64,000 nt of DNA from Streptomyces sp. CB02414 (GCF_001905385.1 NZ_LIPF01000012.1:1-64000); one strand, 5' to 3'. Counted from the first letter of the stretch, positions 44,125 through 52,777 are shown. The notes: generated by a model not told the origin, from the sequence alone. Program-made: numbers and translations.

Positions 44125-44610
44125 TCACTCCTGCCCGAGTATCGCCGCGGCGGCGTCGACACCTTCGCGGGTGCCGATGACGATCAACGTGTCACCACCC
44201 ACCAGCCGGAAGTCCGGCGCCGGCGAAGGAATAGCCTCGGCCCGGCGGAGCACGGCGACGATGGAGGCGCCGGTCTCGGTGCGCATGCAGGTCTCGCCCA
44301 GCAGCCTGCCGTTCCAGCGGGACGTCGCGGCCACCTCGATCCGCTCGGCGACCAGCCCCAGGTCGGTGGTGTAGAGCAGGTTCGCGCTGTGGTGGGAGGG
44401 CTTGAGCGCGTCGATCAGCGCACCCGCCTCCGGGCCGGCCAGCCGAAGCGAGTGCGCGCAGGAATCGGGGTCGTCGGCCCGGTACATGTTCACCGTCCGG
44501 GTGCCGTCGCGGTGTGCCACCACCGAAAGGTGGCGGTGTTCGCGGGTCACCAGGTCGTACTGGACCCCGATACCCGGCAGCGGCGTCGCCCTCAGGCGTG
44601 GAGCTGACAC
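44125..44610 (-). CDS. TrkA-C domain regulator of the antiporter (KhtT-like)
   Basis: The 161-residue soluble protein has an N-terminal domain with G-V-Q-Y-D-L and a C-terminal TrkA-C/RCK_C domain (about 80-155) with the R-L-V-G-G-D-T-L-I-V-I-G strand. KhtT proteins bind nucleotides such as cyclic di-AMP and gate the KhtU antiporter. GTG 44610 is preceded by GAGGGG seven bases upstream. An ATG 15 bases earlier (44625) is possible but overlaps this site. It is the first gene of a two-gene operon with the antiporter. Confidence 0.85.
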   Translation of the reverse strand: MSAPRLRATPLPGIGVQYDLVTREHRHLSVVAHRDGTRTVNMYRADDPDSCAHSLRLAGPEAGALIDALKPSHHSANLLYTTDLGLVAERIEVAATSRWNGRLLGETCMRTETGASIVAVLRRAEAIPSPAPDFRLVGGDTLIVIGTREGVDAAAAILGQE

Positions 44611-44700
44611 GAGCTTTCCCCTCATTCGTCTTGCTTCCCTTGCCGCACTTCGCACACGTGCGTGACGTGTTCACGGCCCCGCCATGCTGTCATCCGCACG

Positions 44701-44706
44701 TACGGT
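44701..44706 (+). promoter_or_regulatory. -10 box of the sensor kinase gene
   Basis: TACGGT ends six bases before ATG 44713 in the divergent gap to the KhtT-like gene. Confidence 0.45.
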
Positions 44707-44712
44707 GGCGAT

Positions 44713-45945
44713 ATGGGTGTCGTGACGGATATACGCAGCCGCACATGGTCGGCGAAGCTGGTCGAGGCGGTGTCGTGCGCGAAGGCCGGGAGGAGCGGGA
44801 AGAGGACCGTGTCGCTTTTCTGGCGGATCTTCTCGCTCAACGCCGCGGGCCTGGTCGTCGCCACCGCACTGCTGCTCGGCCCGGTCACCGTCTCGACCCC
44901 CGTTTTGCGGCACGAAGCACTGGTACTGCTCGCCGGTCTCGTGGCGCTGCTCGCCGGGAACGCGTTCGTCCTGCGCATAGGACTCACCCCGCTGCAACGG
45001 CTGGGCCGCGCGATGACCACCGCCGACCTGCTGGTGCCCGGCGCCCGTCCGGCGGTCTCCGGGCCGGCCGAGGCGGCGGAGCTGATCGCGACGTACAACA
45101 CGATGCTCGACCGGCTCCAGGCCGAGCGCGCCGCGGGCGCCGGCCGGGCGCTCCACGCCCAGGAACGCGAACGCCACCGCATCGCCCGCGAGCTCCACGA
45201 CGAGGTCGGCCAGACCCTCACCGCCGTACTGCTCCAGCTCAAGCGCGTCGCCGACCGGGTGCCCGGAGAACTGCGCGAGGAGGTGTCCCTCGCTCAGGAG
45301 GCCACCCGGGCCGGGCTGGACGAGATCCGCCGCATCGCCCGCCGGCTGCGCCCCGGCGTCCTGGAGGAACTCGGTCTCGCCAGCGCGCTGCGTTCGCTCG
45401 CCGCCGAGTTCACGCACCACGGTCTCACCGTCCACCACCACGTCCCCGGAGATTTGCCCCCGCTCGCCCCGGAGGCGGAACTCGTCATCTACCGAGTCGC
45501 GCAGGAGGGCCTGACCAACACGGCCCGCCATGCCGCCGCCGACCGCGCGGAGCTCCGCCTCCGCCCGCTGCCCGACGGCGTCGAACTGCTCGTCCGCGAC
45601 AACGGCACCGGTCTGGGACCGGCCGCCGAGGGCGCCGGCATCCGCGGCATGCGGGAACGGGCGCTGCTGGTGGGTGCCGAGATCCACTTCGACGCGGCTC
45701 CCGGTGGCGGCACCGACGTACGGCTGCGCGTCCCGGTCCCGTTCGGGAGCCGGAGCGGCGACCGGGTCCGGGAGGAAGACCGACTGAGGGACCGACTCGC
45801 AGACCGGCACGCAGACGCATACGCAGACCAGCGCGCAGACGATTACGCAGACAAAGACGCAGACAAAGACGCAGACAAAGACGCAGCACCCTTCACAGCC
45901 CGACCCGCACACCGACATACAGACCGCCCCGGAGACCGCCCTTGA
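44713..45945 (+). CDS. NarL-type sensor histidine kinase with a repetitive C-terminus
   Basis: The 410-residue kinase has two membrane helices (about 38-60 and 68-90), a HAMP-like linker and a HisKA_3 domain with His162 in A-R-E-L-H-D-E-V-G-Q. The HATPase domain contains Q-E-G-L-T-N-T-A-R-H and D-N-G-T-G-L. The loop between the helices is very short, so signals may be sensed within the membrane. The last 60 residues are hydrophilic and repetitive, with A-D-K-D units encoded by 12-bp tandem repeats. Its stop overlaps the TTG start of the response regulator. Confidence 0.9.
   Translation: MGVVTDIRSRTWSAKLVEAVSCAKAGRSGKRTVSLFWRIFSLNAAGLVVATALLLGPVTVSTPVLRHEALVLLAGLVALLAGNAFVLRIGLTPLQRLGRAMTTADLLVPGARPAVSGPAEAAELIATYNTMLDRLQAERAAGAGRALHAQERERHRIARELHDEVGQTLTAVLLQLKRVADRVPGELREEVSLAQEATRAGLDEIRRIARRLRPGVLEELGLASALRSLAAEFTHHGLTVHHHVPGDLPPLAPEAELVIYRVAQEGLTNTARHAAADRAELRLRPLPDGVELLVRDNGTGLGPAAEGAGIRGMRERALLVGAEIHFDAAPGGGTDVRLRVPVPFGSRSGDRVREEDRLRDRLADRHADAYADQRADDYADKDADKDADKDAAPFTARPAHRHTDRPGDRP
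45795..45886 (+). repeat. 12-bp tandem repeats at the kinase 3' end
   Basis: ACGCAGACAAAG is repeated exactly three and a half times (45845-45886). Less perfect GCAGAC-containing units precede it from about 45795. Because the unit is 12 bp, copy changes keep the frame. The local GC content is lower than in the surroundings. Confidence 0.85.
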
Positions 45946-46604
45946 CGTCCGCACGGCCACCGATCCGCGTCCTGCTCGCCGACGACCACACCCTCGTACG
46001 CCGGGGAGTCCGGCTCATCCTGGACGGTGAACCGGACCTCACGGTCGTCGCCGAGGCCGGGGACGGGGCCGAGGCGGTCGCGGCGGCCCGGACCACCGAG
46101 GTCGACCTCGCCGTCCTGGACGTCGCCATGCCCCGCATGACGGGCCTCCAGGCGGCGCGCGAGCTCTCCCGCCGCCTGCCCGGACTGCGCATCCTCATCC
46201 TGACCATGTACGACAACGAGCAGTACTTCTTCGAGGCGCTCAAGGCCGGCGCCTGCGGGTACGTGCTCAAGTCCGTCGCCGACCGCGACCTGGTCGAGGC
46301 GTGCCGGGCGGCCGTACGCGACGAGCCGTTCATCTATCCGGGCGCCGAGCGCGCCCTGGTCCGCTCGTACCTGGACCGCCTGCACGGCGGTGGCGGCCTG
46401 CCCGACCGGCCCATCACCGAACGCGAGGAGGAGATCCTCAAGCTGGTCGCCGAGGGCCACACCTCGAAGGAGATCGGCGAGCTGCTGTTCATCAGTGCCA
46501 AGACCGTGGAGCGCCACCGCGCGAACCTCCTCCAGAAGCTCGGCGTCCGCGACCGCCTGGAGCTCACCCGGTACGCGATCCGCGCCGGCCTCATCGAACC
46601 CTGA
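45942..46604 (+). CDS. NarL/LuxR-family response regulator
   Basis: The 220-residue regulator has a receiver domain with Asp60 in V-L-D-V-A-M-P and Lys in V-L-K-S-V-A. A LuxR-type helix-turn-helix (about 155-215) follows, with T-E-R-E-E-E-I-L, T-S-K-E-I-G-E and K-T-V-E-R-H. TTG 45942 overlaps the kinase stop codon (TTGA) and is preceded by GGAGA; no ATG or GTG fits the conserved start of the receiver. It is the cognate partner of the upstream kinase. Its targets are not evident. Confidence 0.9.
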   Translation: MTSARPPIRVLLADDHTLVRRGVRLILDGEPDLTVVAEAGDGAEAVAAARTTEVDLAVLDVAMPRMTGLQAARELSRRLPGLRILILTMYDNEQYFFEALKAGACGYVLKSVADRDLVEACRAAVRDEPFIYPGAERALVRSYLDRLHGGGGLPDRPITEREEEILKLVAEGHTSKEIGELLFISAKTVERHRANLLQKLGVRDRLELTRYAIRAGLIEP

Positions 46605-46677
46605 CCTGCGCGACCCGCCGTGACCTGCCGTGACCCCGGTTGTCCACAGGCGGCCCGGGACACCGCCGCCGACCGCC

Positions 46678-46683
46678 TACCCT
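46678..46683 (+). promoter_or_regulatory. -10 box of miaB
   Basis: TACCCT ends seven bases before ATG 46691; no Shine-Dalgarno sequence is present. Confidence 0.5.
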
Positions 46684-46690
46684 TATTGCC

Positions 46691-48208
46691 ATGAGCAGCA
46701 TCGACCGGAGCCAGTCAGTGGGCGGCCCACGCACCTATGAAGTACGCACCTACGGGTGCCAGATGAACGTCCACGACTCCGAGCGATTGTCCGGTCTGCT
46801 GGAGGACGCGGGCTACGTCCGCGCCCCCGAGAGCGCCGACGGCGACGCGGACGTCGTCGTCTTCAACACCTGCGCCGTCCGGGAGAACGCCGACAACAAG
46901 CTGTACGGCAACCTCGGCCACCTCGCCCCGAAGAAGGCGAGCCGCCCCGGGATGCAGATCGCGGTCGGCGGCTGCCTGGCGCAGAAGGACCGCGACACCA
47001 TCGTGAAGCGGGCGCCCTGGGTGGACGTCGTCTTCGGCACGCACAACATCGGCAAGCTGCCGGTGCTCCTGGAGCGCGCCCGCGTCCAGGAGGAGGCTCA
47101 GGTGGAGATCGCCGAGTCCCTGGAGGCGTTCCCGTCCACGCTGCCCACCCGGCGCGAGAGCGCGTACGCGGCCTGGGTCTCCATCTCCGTCGGCTGCAAC
47201 AACACGTGCACCTTCTGCATCGTCCCGGCGCTGCGCGGCAAGGAGAAGGACCGCCGCCCCGGCGACATCCTCGCCGAGGTCGAGGCCCTGGTGGCCGAGG
47301 GCGTATCCGAGATCACCCTGCTCGGGCAGAACGTCAACGCCTACGGCTCCGACATCGGCGACCGCGAGGCGTTCAGCAAGCTGCTGCGGGCCTGCGGGAA
47401 GATCGACGGCCTGGAGCGCGTGCGCTTCACCTCCCCGCACCCGCGCGACTTCACCGACGACGTCATCGCCGCCATGGCCGAGACGCCGAACGCCATGCCG
47501 CAGCTCCACATGCCGCTCCAGTCCGGGTCCGACCCGGTGCTGAAGGCGATGCGCCGCTCCTACCGGCAGGAGCGTTACCTGGGCATCATCGAGAAGGTGC
47601 GGGCCGCCATCCCGCACGCGGCGATCACCACCGACATCATCGTGGGCTTCCCCGGCGAGACCGAGGAGGACTTCGAGCAGACCCTGCACGTGGTGCGCGA
47701 GGCCCGGTTCGCCCAGGCCTTCACCTTCCAGTACTCCAAGCGGCCCGGCACCCCGGCCGCCGAGATGGACGGCCAGATCCCCAAGGCGGTCGTCCAGGAG
47801 CGCTACGAGCGTCTCGTCGCCCTCCAGGAGGAGATCTCCTGGGAGGAGAACAAGAAGCAGGTCGGCCGCACCCTGGAGCTGATGGTCGCCGAGGGCGAGG
47901 GCCGCAAGGACGGCACCACCCACCGCCTCTCCGGCCGCGCCCCCGACAACCGCCTGGTGCACTTCACCAAGCCCGACCAGGAGGTCCGCCCCGGCGACGT
48001 GGTGACCGTCGAGGTCACCTACGCCGCCCCGCACCACCTCCTCGCCGAGGGCGCGGTGCTCGACGTGCGCCGCACCCGCGCGGGCGACGCCTGGGAGAAG
48101 CGCAACGCGGCCGAGCAGGCCAAGCCCGCGGGCGTGATGCTGGGCCTGCCGAAGATCGGCGTCCCCGAGCCCCAGCCCGCCGTGGCGAGCGGCTGCGGCT
48201 GCGACTGA
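46691..48208 (+). CDS. miaB: tRNA-2-methylthio-N6-dimethylallyladenosine synthase MiaB
   Basis: The 505-residue radical SAM methylthiotransferase has auxiliary cluster cysteines Cys23, Cys61 and Cys95 and the radical SAM motif Cys169, Cys173 and Cys176. A TRAM domain follows. It ends with an unusual G-C-G-C-D tail. The T-Y-G-C-Q-M-N sequence at the start is diagnostic for MiaB. It adds a methylthio group to A37 of tRNAs already isopentenylated by MiaA, which is encoded at 50038. The start codon follows a -10 box closely, so the mRNA is probably leaderless. Confidence 0.96.
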   Translation: MSSIDRSQSVGGPRTYEVRTYGCQMNVHDSERLSGLLEDAGYVRAPESADGDADVVVFNTCAVRENADNKLYGNLGHLAPKKASRPGMQIAVGGCLAQKDRDTIVKRAPWVDVVFGTHNIGKLPVLLERARVQEEAQVEIAESLEAFPSTLPTRRESAYAAWVSISVGCNNTCTFCIVPALRGKEKDRRPGDILAEVEALVAEGVSEITLLGQNVNAYGSDIGDREAFSKLLRACGKIDGLERVRFTSPHPRDFTDDVIAAMAETPNAMPQLHMPLQSGSDPVLKAMRRSYRQERYLGIIEKVRAAIPHAAITTDIIVGFPGETEEDFEQTLHVVREARFAQAFTFQYSKRPGTPAAEMDGQIPKAVVQERYERLVALQEEISWEENKKQVGRTLELMVAEGEGRKDGTTHRLSGRAPDNRLVHFTKPDQEVRPGDVVTVEVTYAAPHHLLAEGAVLDVRRTRAGDAWEKRNAAEQAKPAGVMLGLPKIGVPEPQPAVASGCGCD

Positions 48209-48244
48209 CCGCAGGGCGTGCGGTGGCGGACGGCGGTCCGGGGA

Positions 48245-48250
48245 TACGCT
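48245..48250 (+). promoter_or_regulatory. -10 box of the LigB-like gene
   Basis: TACGCT ends seven bases before ATG 48258, with no Shine-Dalgarno sequence between them. Confidence 0.5.
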
Positions 48251-48257
48251 GCCGATC

Positions 48258-48980
48258 ATGCTTGTCGCAGCCGCCGTCTGTCCCTGCCCGCCGCTCCTCG
48301 TGCCGGAGGTCGCCGCGGGCGCCGCACCCGAGCTGCACGCCGCGCGTGCCGCGTGCACGGACGCGTTGGGCGTGCTCGCCGCCGCGCGGCCCGACCGGCT
48401 GGTGGTCGTCGGGCCCGCCGGCGACGCGGGGCCGGAGATCTATCCGCAGGGCACTCCGGGGACCTTCCGGGGCTTCGGGGTGGACGTGGACGTCCGCCTG
48501 GGCACGGTGCGTGGCCTCGGCACGGAGGAGACCGGACGCGAGCTGCCGTACGGGCTGGCCGTGGGTGCCTGGCTGCTCGGGCGCGCCGGGTGGGCCGACA
48601 GTCCCGTCGAAGGGGTCGGCGTGGGGGAGGAGCTGCCCACTGAGCGCTGCGTGGCCCTCGGACGGGACCTCGCCGCCCGGCCCGGGCGGCTCGCGCTGCT
48701 GGTGCTGGGCGACGCCAGCGCGAGCCGCACCCTCAAGGCCCCCGGGTACCTCGACGAACGGGCGGCGCCCTTCGACGTGGAGGTCGCGCGGGCGCTGGCG
48801 GCGGCGGACCCCGCCGCCCTGGCGGCCCTGGACGTCACGCTGGCGCGCGAGCTGAAGGCCTCCGGCAGGGCACCGTGGCAGGTCCTCGCGGGCGCGGTCG
48901 GCGACGCCGACCTCGCCGGCGCACTGCTGTACGAGGACGCGCCGTACGGGGTGGGATACGTGGCGGCTACCTGGTCGTAG
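48258..48980 (+). CDS. Class III extradiol dioxygenase-like (LigB/MEMO fold) protein
   Basis: The 240-residue protein begins with a hydrophobic strand and C-P-C-P-P-L-L-V-P-E, similar to the first strand of LigB-like and MEMO proteins where a histidine often binds metal. Here no His is in that motif. The segments R-L-V-V-V-G-P-A-G and L-A-L-L-V-L-G-D-A-S-A-S fit the fold's later strands. A catalytic role is doubtful without the usual metal ligands. From memory it is conserved in Streptomyces between miaB and miaA. Confidence 0.75.
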   Translation: MLVAAAVCPCPPLLVPEVAAGAAPELHAARAACTDALGVLAAARPDRLVVVGPAGDAGPEIYPQGTPGTFRGFGVDVDVRLGTVRGLGTEETGRELPYGLAVGAWLLGRAGWADSPVEGVGVGEELPTERCVALGRDLAARPGRLALLVLGDASASRTLKAPGYLDERAAPFDVEVARALAAADPAALAALDVTLARELKASGRAPWQVLAGAVGDADLAGALLYEDAPYGVGYVAATWS

Positions 48981-49017
48981 CTGCGGCGACCGCCGGGACG
49001 CAGCCGCTGGCACCGTT

Positions 49018-49080
49018 CGGTCGTGAGGGCCGCGGTCGCTGTCCGGTCGTGAGGGCCGCGGTCACCGTCCGGTCGTGGAA
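49018..49080. repeat. 26-bp tandem direct repeat in the intergenic gap
   Basis: A 26-bp unit beginning CGGTCGTGAGGGCCGCGGTC occurs at 49018-49043 and 49044-49069, with a degenerate third copy from 49070. It lies in the 283-base gap before the antitoxin-like gene; runs of nine to ten C follow near 49137. No gene is seen in the gap. Confidence 0.7.
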
Positions 49081-49263
49081 GCCTCCGTCACCAGCCAGCC
49101 GTAGTGGCCGCCACCACCTGGCCGCGAGCACCACCCGCCCCCCCCCGCTGCGAACACCGACTGCCCCCCCGGCCGCACGCGCGCCGGCGGACGGCCAGGA
49201 GCCGGGTGGCTCGTGACCGTCCGCCGATGTGCGTGCCCCCGTCCGCGCGGGGACGCGTGACCC

Positions 49264-49557
49264 TCAGGAAGCCGGCGGCGGCCCGGCGGGCGGGGGGCCG
49301 CCCGGAGTGGTGCCCGGTGTGCCCCCGCCTCCGGGCGTGCCGTCGTCGTCCTTGTGAGCGAGGCGGTCCATGGCGCCCTTGGCCTTGCCGGTGCCCGTCT
49401 GGATCCGGTCGCTGTACTTGCCCTTGGTCCTCTCGTCGACGGTCCTCGCCACCTTGTCGAGACCGCGATCGATCTTGTCCCCGTGCTGCTGCGCGAGGTC
49501 GGAGACCTTGCCCTTCGCCGGTCCCAGCCTGGCCTTCAAGTTGTCCATCAGACCCAT
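49264..49557 (-). CDS. MT0933-type antitoxin-like small protein
   Basis: The 97-residue protein has an amphipathic N-terminal part with L-A-Q-Q-H-G-D-K-I-D-R-G-L-D-K-V and K-G-K-Y-S-D-R-I-Q-T-G, the signature of the family annotated as MT0933-like antitoxins. A Gly/Pro-rich tail follows. No toxin gene is recognisable nearby. ATG 49557 has GGGAAGG upstream. It is 24 bases after the stop of the next small gene on the same strand, so both form a unit. Confidence 0.78.
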   Translation of the reverse strand: MGLMDNLKARLGPAKGKVSDLAQQHGDKIDRGLDKVARTVDERTKGKYSDRIQTGTGKAKGAMDRLAHKDDDGTPGGGGTPGTTPGGPPPAGPPPAS

Positions 49558-49581
49558 GGTTCGCCTTCCCTCACGGGGCGG

Positions 49582-49854
49582 TCAGGTGCGGGCGCCCTTG
49601 TCGGCCTCGTTGTCGACGGCCTCCCCGGCGGACTGCTGCTTGGGGATGCCGACGCCTTCCGCATCGGCGGCTTCGGCGGTCTCGTCGGCCTTCGCGGACT
49701 CCGACGTGTTCCGGGGCCCGGAGCCGGCCGTCTCCACGGCCTCCGCCGTGTCCTCCGCCGCACGCTCGGTGTCCGGGGTGTCGGTCCGTGCCTCTTCGGC
49801 CGACGCCTCCTCAGTGGTCTTCGACCTCCGAAGAAGCCGTGCAAAAACGCCCAT
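49582..49854 (-). CDS. Small acidic protein of unknown function
   Basis: The 90-residue product starts with a basic segment M-G-V-F-A-R-L-L-R-R-S-K and continues as a low-complexity acidic region rich in Ala, Glu and Thr. It is probably disordered. No family is recognised. ATG 49854 has GGAG upstream. It precedes the antitoxin-like gene in a likely operon, and its 5' end faces miaA. Confidence 0.6.
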   Translation of the reverse strand: MGVFARLLRRSKTTEEASAEEARTDTPDTERAAEDTAEAVETAGSGPRNTSESAKADETAEAADAEGVGIPKQQSAGEAVDNEADKGART

Positions 49855-50025
49855 ATCAACTCCATACGTTACTCGTGCGGGCGAAATCCCGCGGCATCCG
49901 GTGCGTCCGTTTGCGCGGCCGGGGCCGTGGCCCCGGTGGCCCGGGGAGCGGGAACTTCGCAACGGGCAACGACTCCCGTCCCGCGCCGTCACGTAACTCG
50001 TTCGAGGGCAGGGCGAGAGGTTTGG

Positions 50026-50031
50026 GAGACT
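50026..50031 (+). promoter_or_regulatory. -10 box of miaA
   Basis: GAGACT ends six bases before GTG 50038. The same hexamer and spacing precede the AI-2E transporter gene at 29250. Confidence 0.4.
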
Positions 50032-50037
50032 GGTGCG

Positions 50038-50976
50038 GTGAGCAGCGCACCCCCCGCCCCCCGCGTCATCGCCGTAGTCGGTCCCACCGCGGCCGGAAAG
50101 TCCGATCTGGGCGTATTCCTGGCCCAGCGGCTCGGCGGCGAGGTCGTCAACGCCGACTCCATGCAGCTCTACCGCGGGATGGACATCGGCACCGCGAAGC
50201 TGACGCCCGAGGAGCGCGGCGGCATCCCGCACCATCTGCTCGACATCTGGGACGTGACGGTCACGGCCTCCGTCGCCGAGTACCAGCGGCTGGCCCGCGA
50301 GCGGATCGACGCGCTGCTCGCCGAGGGACGCTGGCCGGTCCTCGTGGGCGGCTCCGGCCTCTACGTCCGCGGGGCCGTCGACAACCTGGAGTTCCCCGGC
50401 ACCGACCCCGAGGTCAGGGCCCGGCTGGAGGAGGAGCTCACCCTGCACGGCCCGGGGGCGCTGCACGCCCGGCTGGCCGCGGCCGACCCCGAGGCGGGCC
50501 GGGCCATCCTGCCCAGCAACGGACGCCGCATCGTGCGCGCCCTCGAGGTGATCGAGATCACCGGCAGGCCCTTCACCGCCAACCTCCCCGGCCATGACTC
50601 CGTCTACGACACGGTCCAGATCGGCGTGGACGTGGCCCGCCCCGAGCTGGACGAGCGCATCGCCCGCCGCGTCGACCGGATGTGGGAGGAAGGTCTGGTG
50701 GACGAGGTGCGCTCCCTGGAGGCGCGAGGGTTGCGTGAGGGGCGTACGGCGTCGCGCGCGCTCGGCTACCAGCAGGTGCTCGCGGCGCTCGCCGGCGACT
50801 GCACCATGGACGAGGCGCGGACCGAGACCGTCCGTGCCACCAAACGCTTCGCGCGCCGTCAGGATTCATGGTTCAGGCGCGATCCGCGGGTGCACTGGTT
50901 GAGTGGGGCTGTGGCGGATCGCACGGAACTTCCGCAGCTCGCGCTGTCGTTGGTCGAACGACCGGTTACAGCCTGA
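50038..50976 (+). CDS. miaA: tRNA dimethylallyltransferase MiaA
   Basis: The 312-residue enzyme has the P-loop G-P-T-A-A-G-K-S at residues 15-22, N-A-D-S-M-Q-L-Y-R-G-M-D-I-G-T-A-K and the H-L-L-D-I-W strand. R-A-L-G-Y-Q-Q-V-L and a C-terminal R-Q-D-S-W-F-R-R-D complete the family pattern. It transfers the isopentenyl group to A37 of tRNA, the step before MiaB. GTG 50038 gives the family's usual length. Confidence 0.95.
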   Translation: MSSAPPAPRVIAVVGPTAAGKSDLGVFLAQRLGGEVVNADSMQLYRGMDIGTAKLTPEERGGIPHHLLDIWDVTVTASVAEYQRLARERIDALLAEGRWPVLVGGSGLYVRGAVDNLEFPGTDPEVRARLEEELTLHGPGALHARLAAADPEAGRAILPSNGRRIVRALEVIEITGRPFTANLPGHDSVYDTVQIGVDVARPELDERIARRVDRMWEEGLVDEVRSLEARGLREGRTASRALGYQQVLAALAGDCTMDEARTETVRATKRFARRQDSWFRRDPRVHWLSGAVADRTELPQLALSLVERPVTA

Positions 50977-51083
50977 TCACGTGATGGCATCGGGACGCCC
51001 CGGCCGTCATCCGGGCCTTCGGCGGCGTGCCATCATCGAGCTTCGATCGACCGAGTGAGTCCTAGTTGGGAGGGCGCGTGGCG

Positions 51084-51584
51084 ATGGAGGCCGGCCCTCG
51101 CGACACCGCACCAAGCACCGAGCACGGCGCCGCCGACCACGACGGCCCGGAGCCCGACGGAGCCGCCCTGAGCCCCGACGGCCCCGACGAGACGCCGGAG
51201 GGCGTGACGACGGACGGCCCGGAGCCCGCCGAGATGTACGGCGACGAGGTCGAGGTCGAGCTGCGCCCGCAGCGGCGGCTGCGCATCTGGCAGCTCGCGC
51301 CCATCGTCGGCCTGGCCGCGGTCGGCTCCCTGATGTTCGCCTTCCCGCTGGCCTTCGACTTCGGCGACAGCGGCGCCGTGATCGCGATGCTGGGGCTGCT
51401 GATCTGCGCCTGCGCGGCCGGCTGGGGCATGATGGCCGCCCGCCGCGTCGGCTACACCCTGCCGGGGCTGCCGCAGCGCGGCTCGGGACGCCGCGCCGAC
51501 TGGCGCATGCTCCTCGTCTACGCCCTGACGGTCGCCGCCGTCGTCGCCCTGGCCGTGTGGCGGGTCGCCCGCCTGCGCGGGTGA
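51084..51584 (+). CDS. Small membrane protein of unknown function
   Basis: The 166-residue protein has an acidic, Pro-rich cytoplasmic-type N-terminus (about 65 residues) and three membrane segments (about 70-92, 95-118 and 144-160). No family is recognised. ATG 51084 is nine bases after GGGAGGG; a GTG six bases earlier is too close to it. From memory it is conserved between miaA and dapF in Streptomyces. Confidence 0.75.
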   Translation: MEAGPRDTAPSTEHGAADHDGPEPDGAALSPDGPDETPEGVTTDGPEPAEMYGDEVEVELRPQRRLRIWQLAPIVGLAAVGSLMFAFPLAFDFGDSGAVIAMLGLLICACAAGWGMMAARRVGYTLPGLPQRGSGRRADWRMLLVYALTVAAVVALAVWRVARLRG

Positions 51585-51679
51585 CACGAGCCCACCGGCC
51601 CCACTGACCCGCGTCCACCGTCACGCCGCCGGCGCGTGCGCAGGCGCCCGCCACACGACGGCACGCCGCGCCCACCCCG

Positions 51680-51685
51680 TACGAT
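51680..51685 (+). promoter_or_regulatory. -10 box of dapF
   Basis: TACGAT ends six bases before ATG 51692. A GAGGA between them is too close to the codon to act as a normal ribosome-binding site. Confidence 0.5.
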
Positions 51686-51691
51686 CGAGGA

Positions 51692-52561
51692 ATGAGCACG
51701 CGGATCGCCTTCCTCAAGGGTCACGGCACCGAGAACGACTTCGTGATCGTCCCGGACCCGGAGAACGCCGTCGAACTGCCCCCCGCCGCCGCAGCCGCCC
51801 TGTGCGACCGCCGCGCGGGCATCGGTGGAGACGGCCTGCTGCACGTCGTGCGGTCCGCGGCGCACCCCGAGGCCCGGCACATGGCGGCCGAGGCGGAGTG
51901 GTTCATGGACTACCGCAACGGCGACGGCTCGGTCGCCGAGATGTGCGGCAACGGCGTACGCGTCTTCGCCCGCTACCTCCAGCGCGCCGGACACGCCACC
52001 GAGGGAGACCTCGCCGTCGCCACGCGCGGGGGCGTGAAGACCGTGCACCTCGCCAAGAACGGAGACGTCACCGTCGGCATGGGACGCGCGCTGCTCCCCG
52101 AGGGCGACGTCGAGGTGAGCGTCGGCGAGCGCAGCTGGCCCGCGCGGAACGTGAACATGGGCAACCCGCACGCGGTGGCCTTCGTCGCCGACCTCGACCA
52201 CGCGGGCGACCTGTACACCGCGCCGCCGTTCCGGCCGGTCACCGCCTACCCGGACGGGGTGAACGTCGAGTTCGTCGTCGACCGCGGCCCGCGCCACGTC
52301 GCCATGCGCGTGCACGAGCGCGGTTCCGGGGAAACCCGTTCCTGTGGCACCGGCGCCTGCGCCGTGGCCGTCGCCACCGCCCGCCGGGACGGCGCCGACC
52401 CGGCCGTCACGGGCACCCCGGTGACATACACCGTCGACGTGCCGGGCGGCACCCTGGTGATCACCGAGCACCCCGACGGGGAGATCGAGATGACCGGCCC
52501 CGCGGTGATCGTCGCCGAAGGCGAGTTCGACGCGGAATGGCTCGAGGGGGTGCTCGTCTGA
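51692..52561 (+). CDS. dapF: Diaminopimelate epimerase
   Basis: The 289-residue enzyme interconverts LL- and meso-diaminopimelate for lysine and peptidoglycan synthesis. The two catalytic cysteines are Cys85 (M-C-G-N-G) and Cys218 (S-C-G-T-G). The substrate-binding G-H-G-T-E-N-D-F at the start and the N-P-H-A-V loop are intact. Streptomycetes use LL-DAP in peptidoglycan, so the epimerase mainly feeds lysine. The start follows a close -10 box. Confidence 0.96.
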   Translation: MSTRIAFLKGHGTENDFVIVPDPENAVELPPAAAAALCDRRAGIGGDGLLHVVRSAAHPEARHMAAEAEWFMDYRNGDGSVAEMCGNGVRVFARYLQRAGHATEGDLAVATRGGVKTVHLAKNGDVTVGMGRALLPEGDVEVSVGERSWPARNVNMGNPHAVAFVADLDHAGDLYTAPPFRPVTAYPDGVNVEFVVDRGPRHVAMRVHERGSGETRSCGTGACAVAVATARRDGADPAVTGTPVTYTVDVPGGTLVITEHPDGEIEMTGPAVIVAEGEFDAEWLEGVLV

Positions 52562-52777
52562 ACCACAGCCCGGTCCATGACACTCAGTGCGAAAACGTAA
52601 ACCCTCGGTCCATCGCTCGAATGGGTGATCCGTTTCACGCTCCGCGAGAGGCGGTCGGCCGCACGTGATGGGCTCGATAGCATCAAGCACCGGCCCGGAC
52701 GGGGGAACGACACCATCCCTTGAGCCGCGTCCGCCCCGGGATGCCCCGTCCGCCGGTCCACGCAGCCGGAGGTGCCC

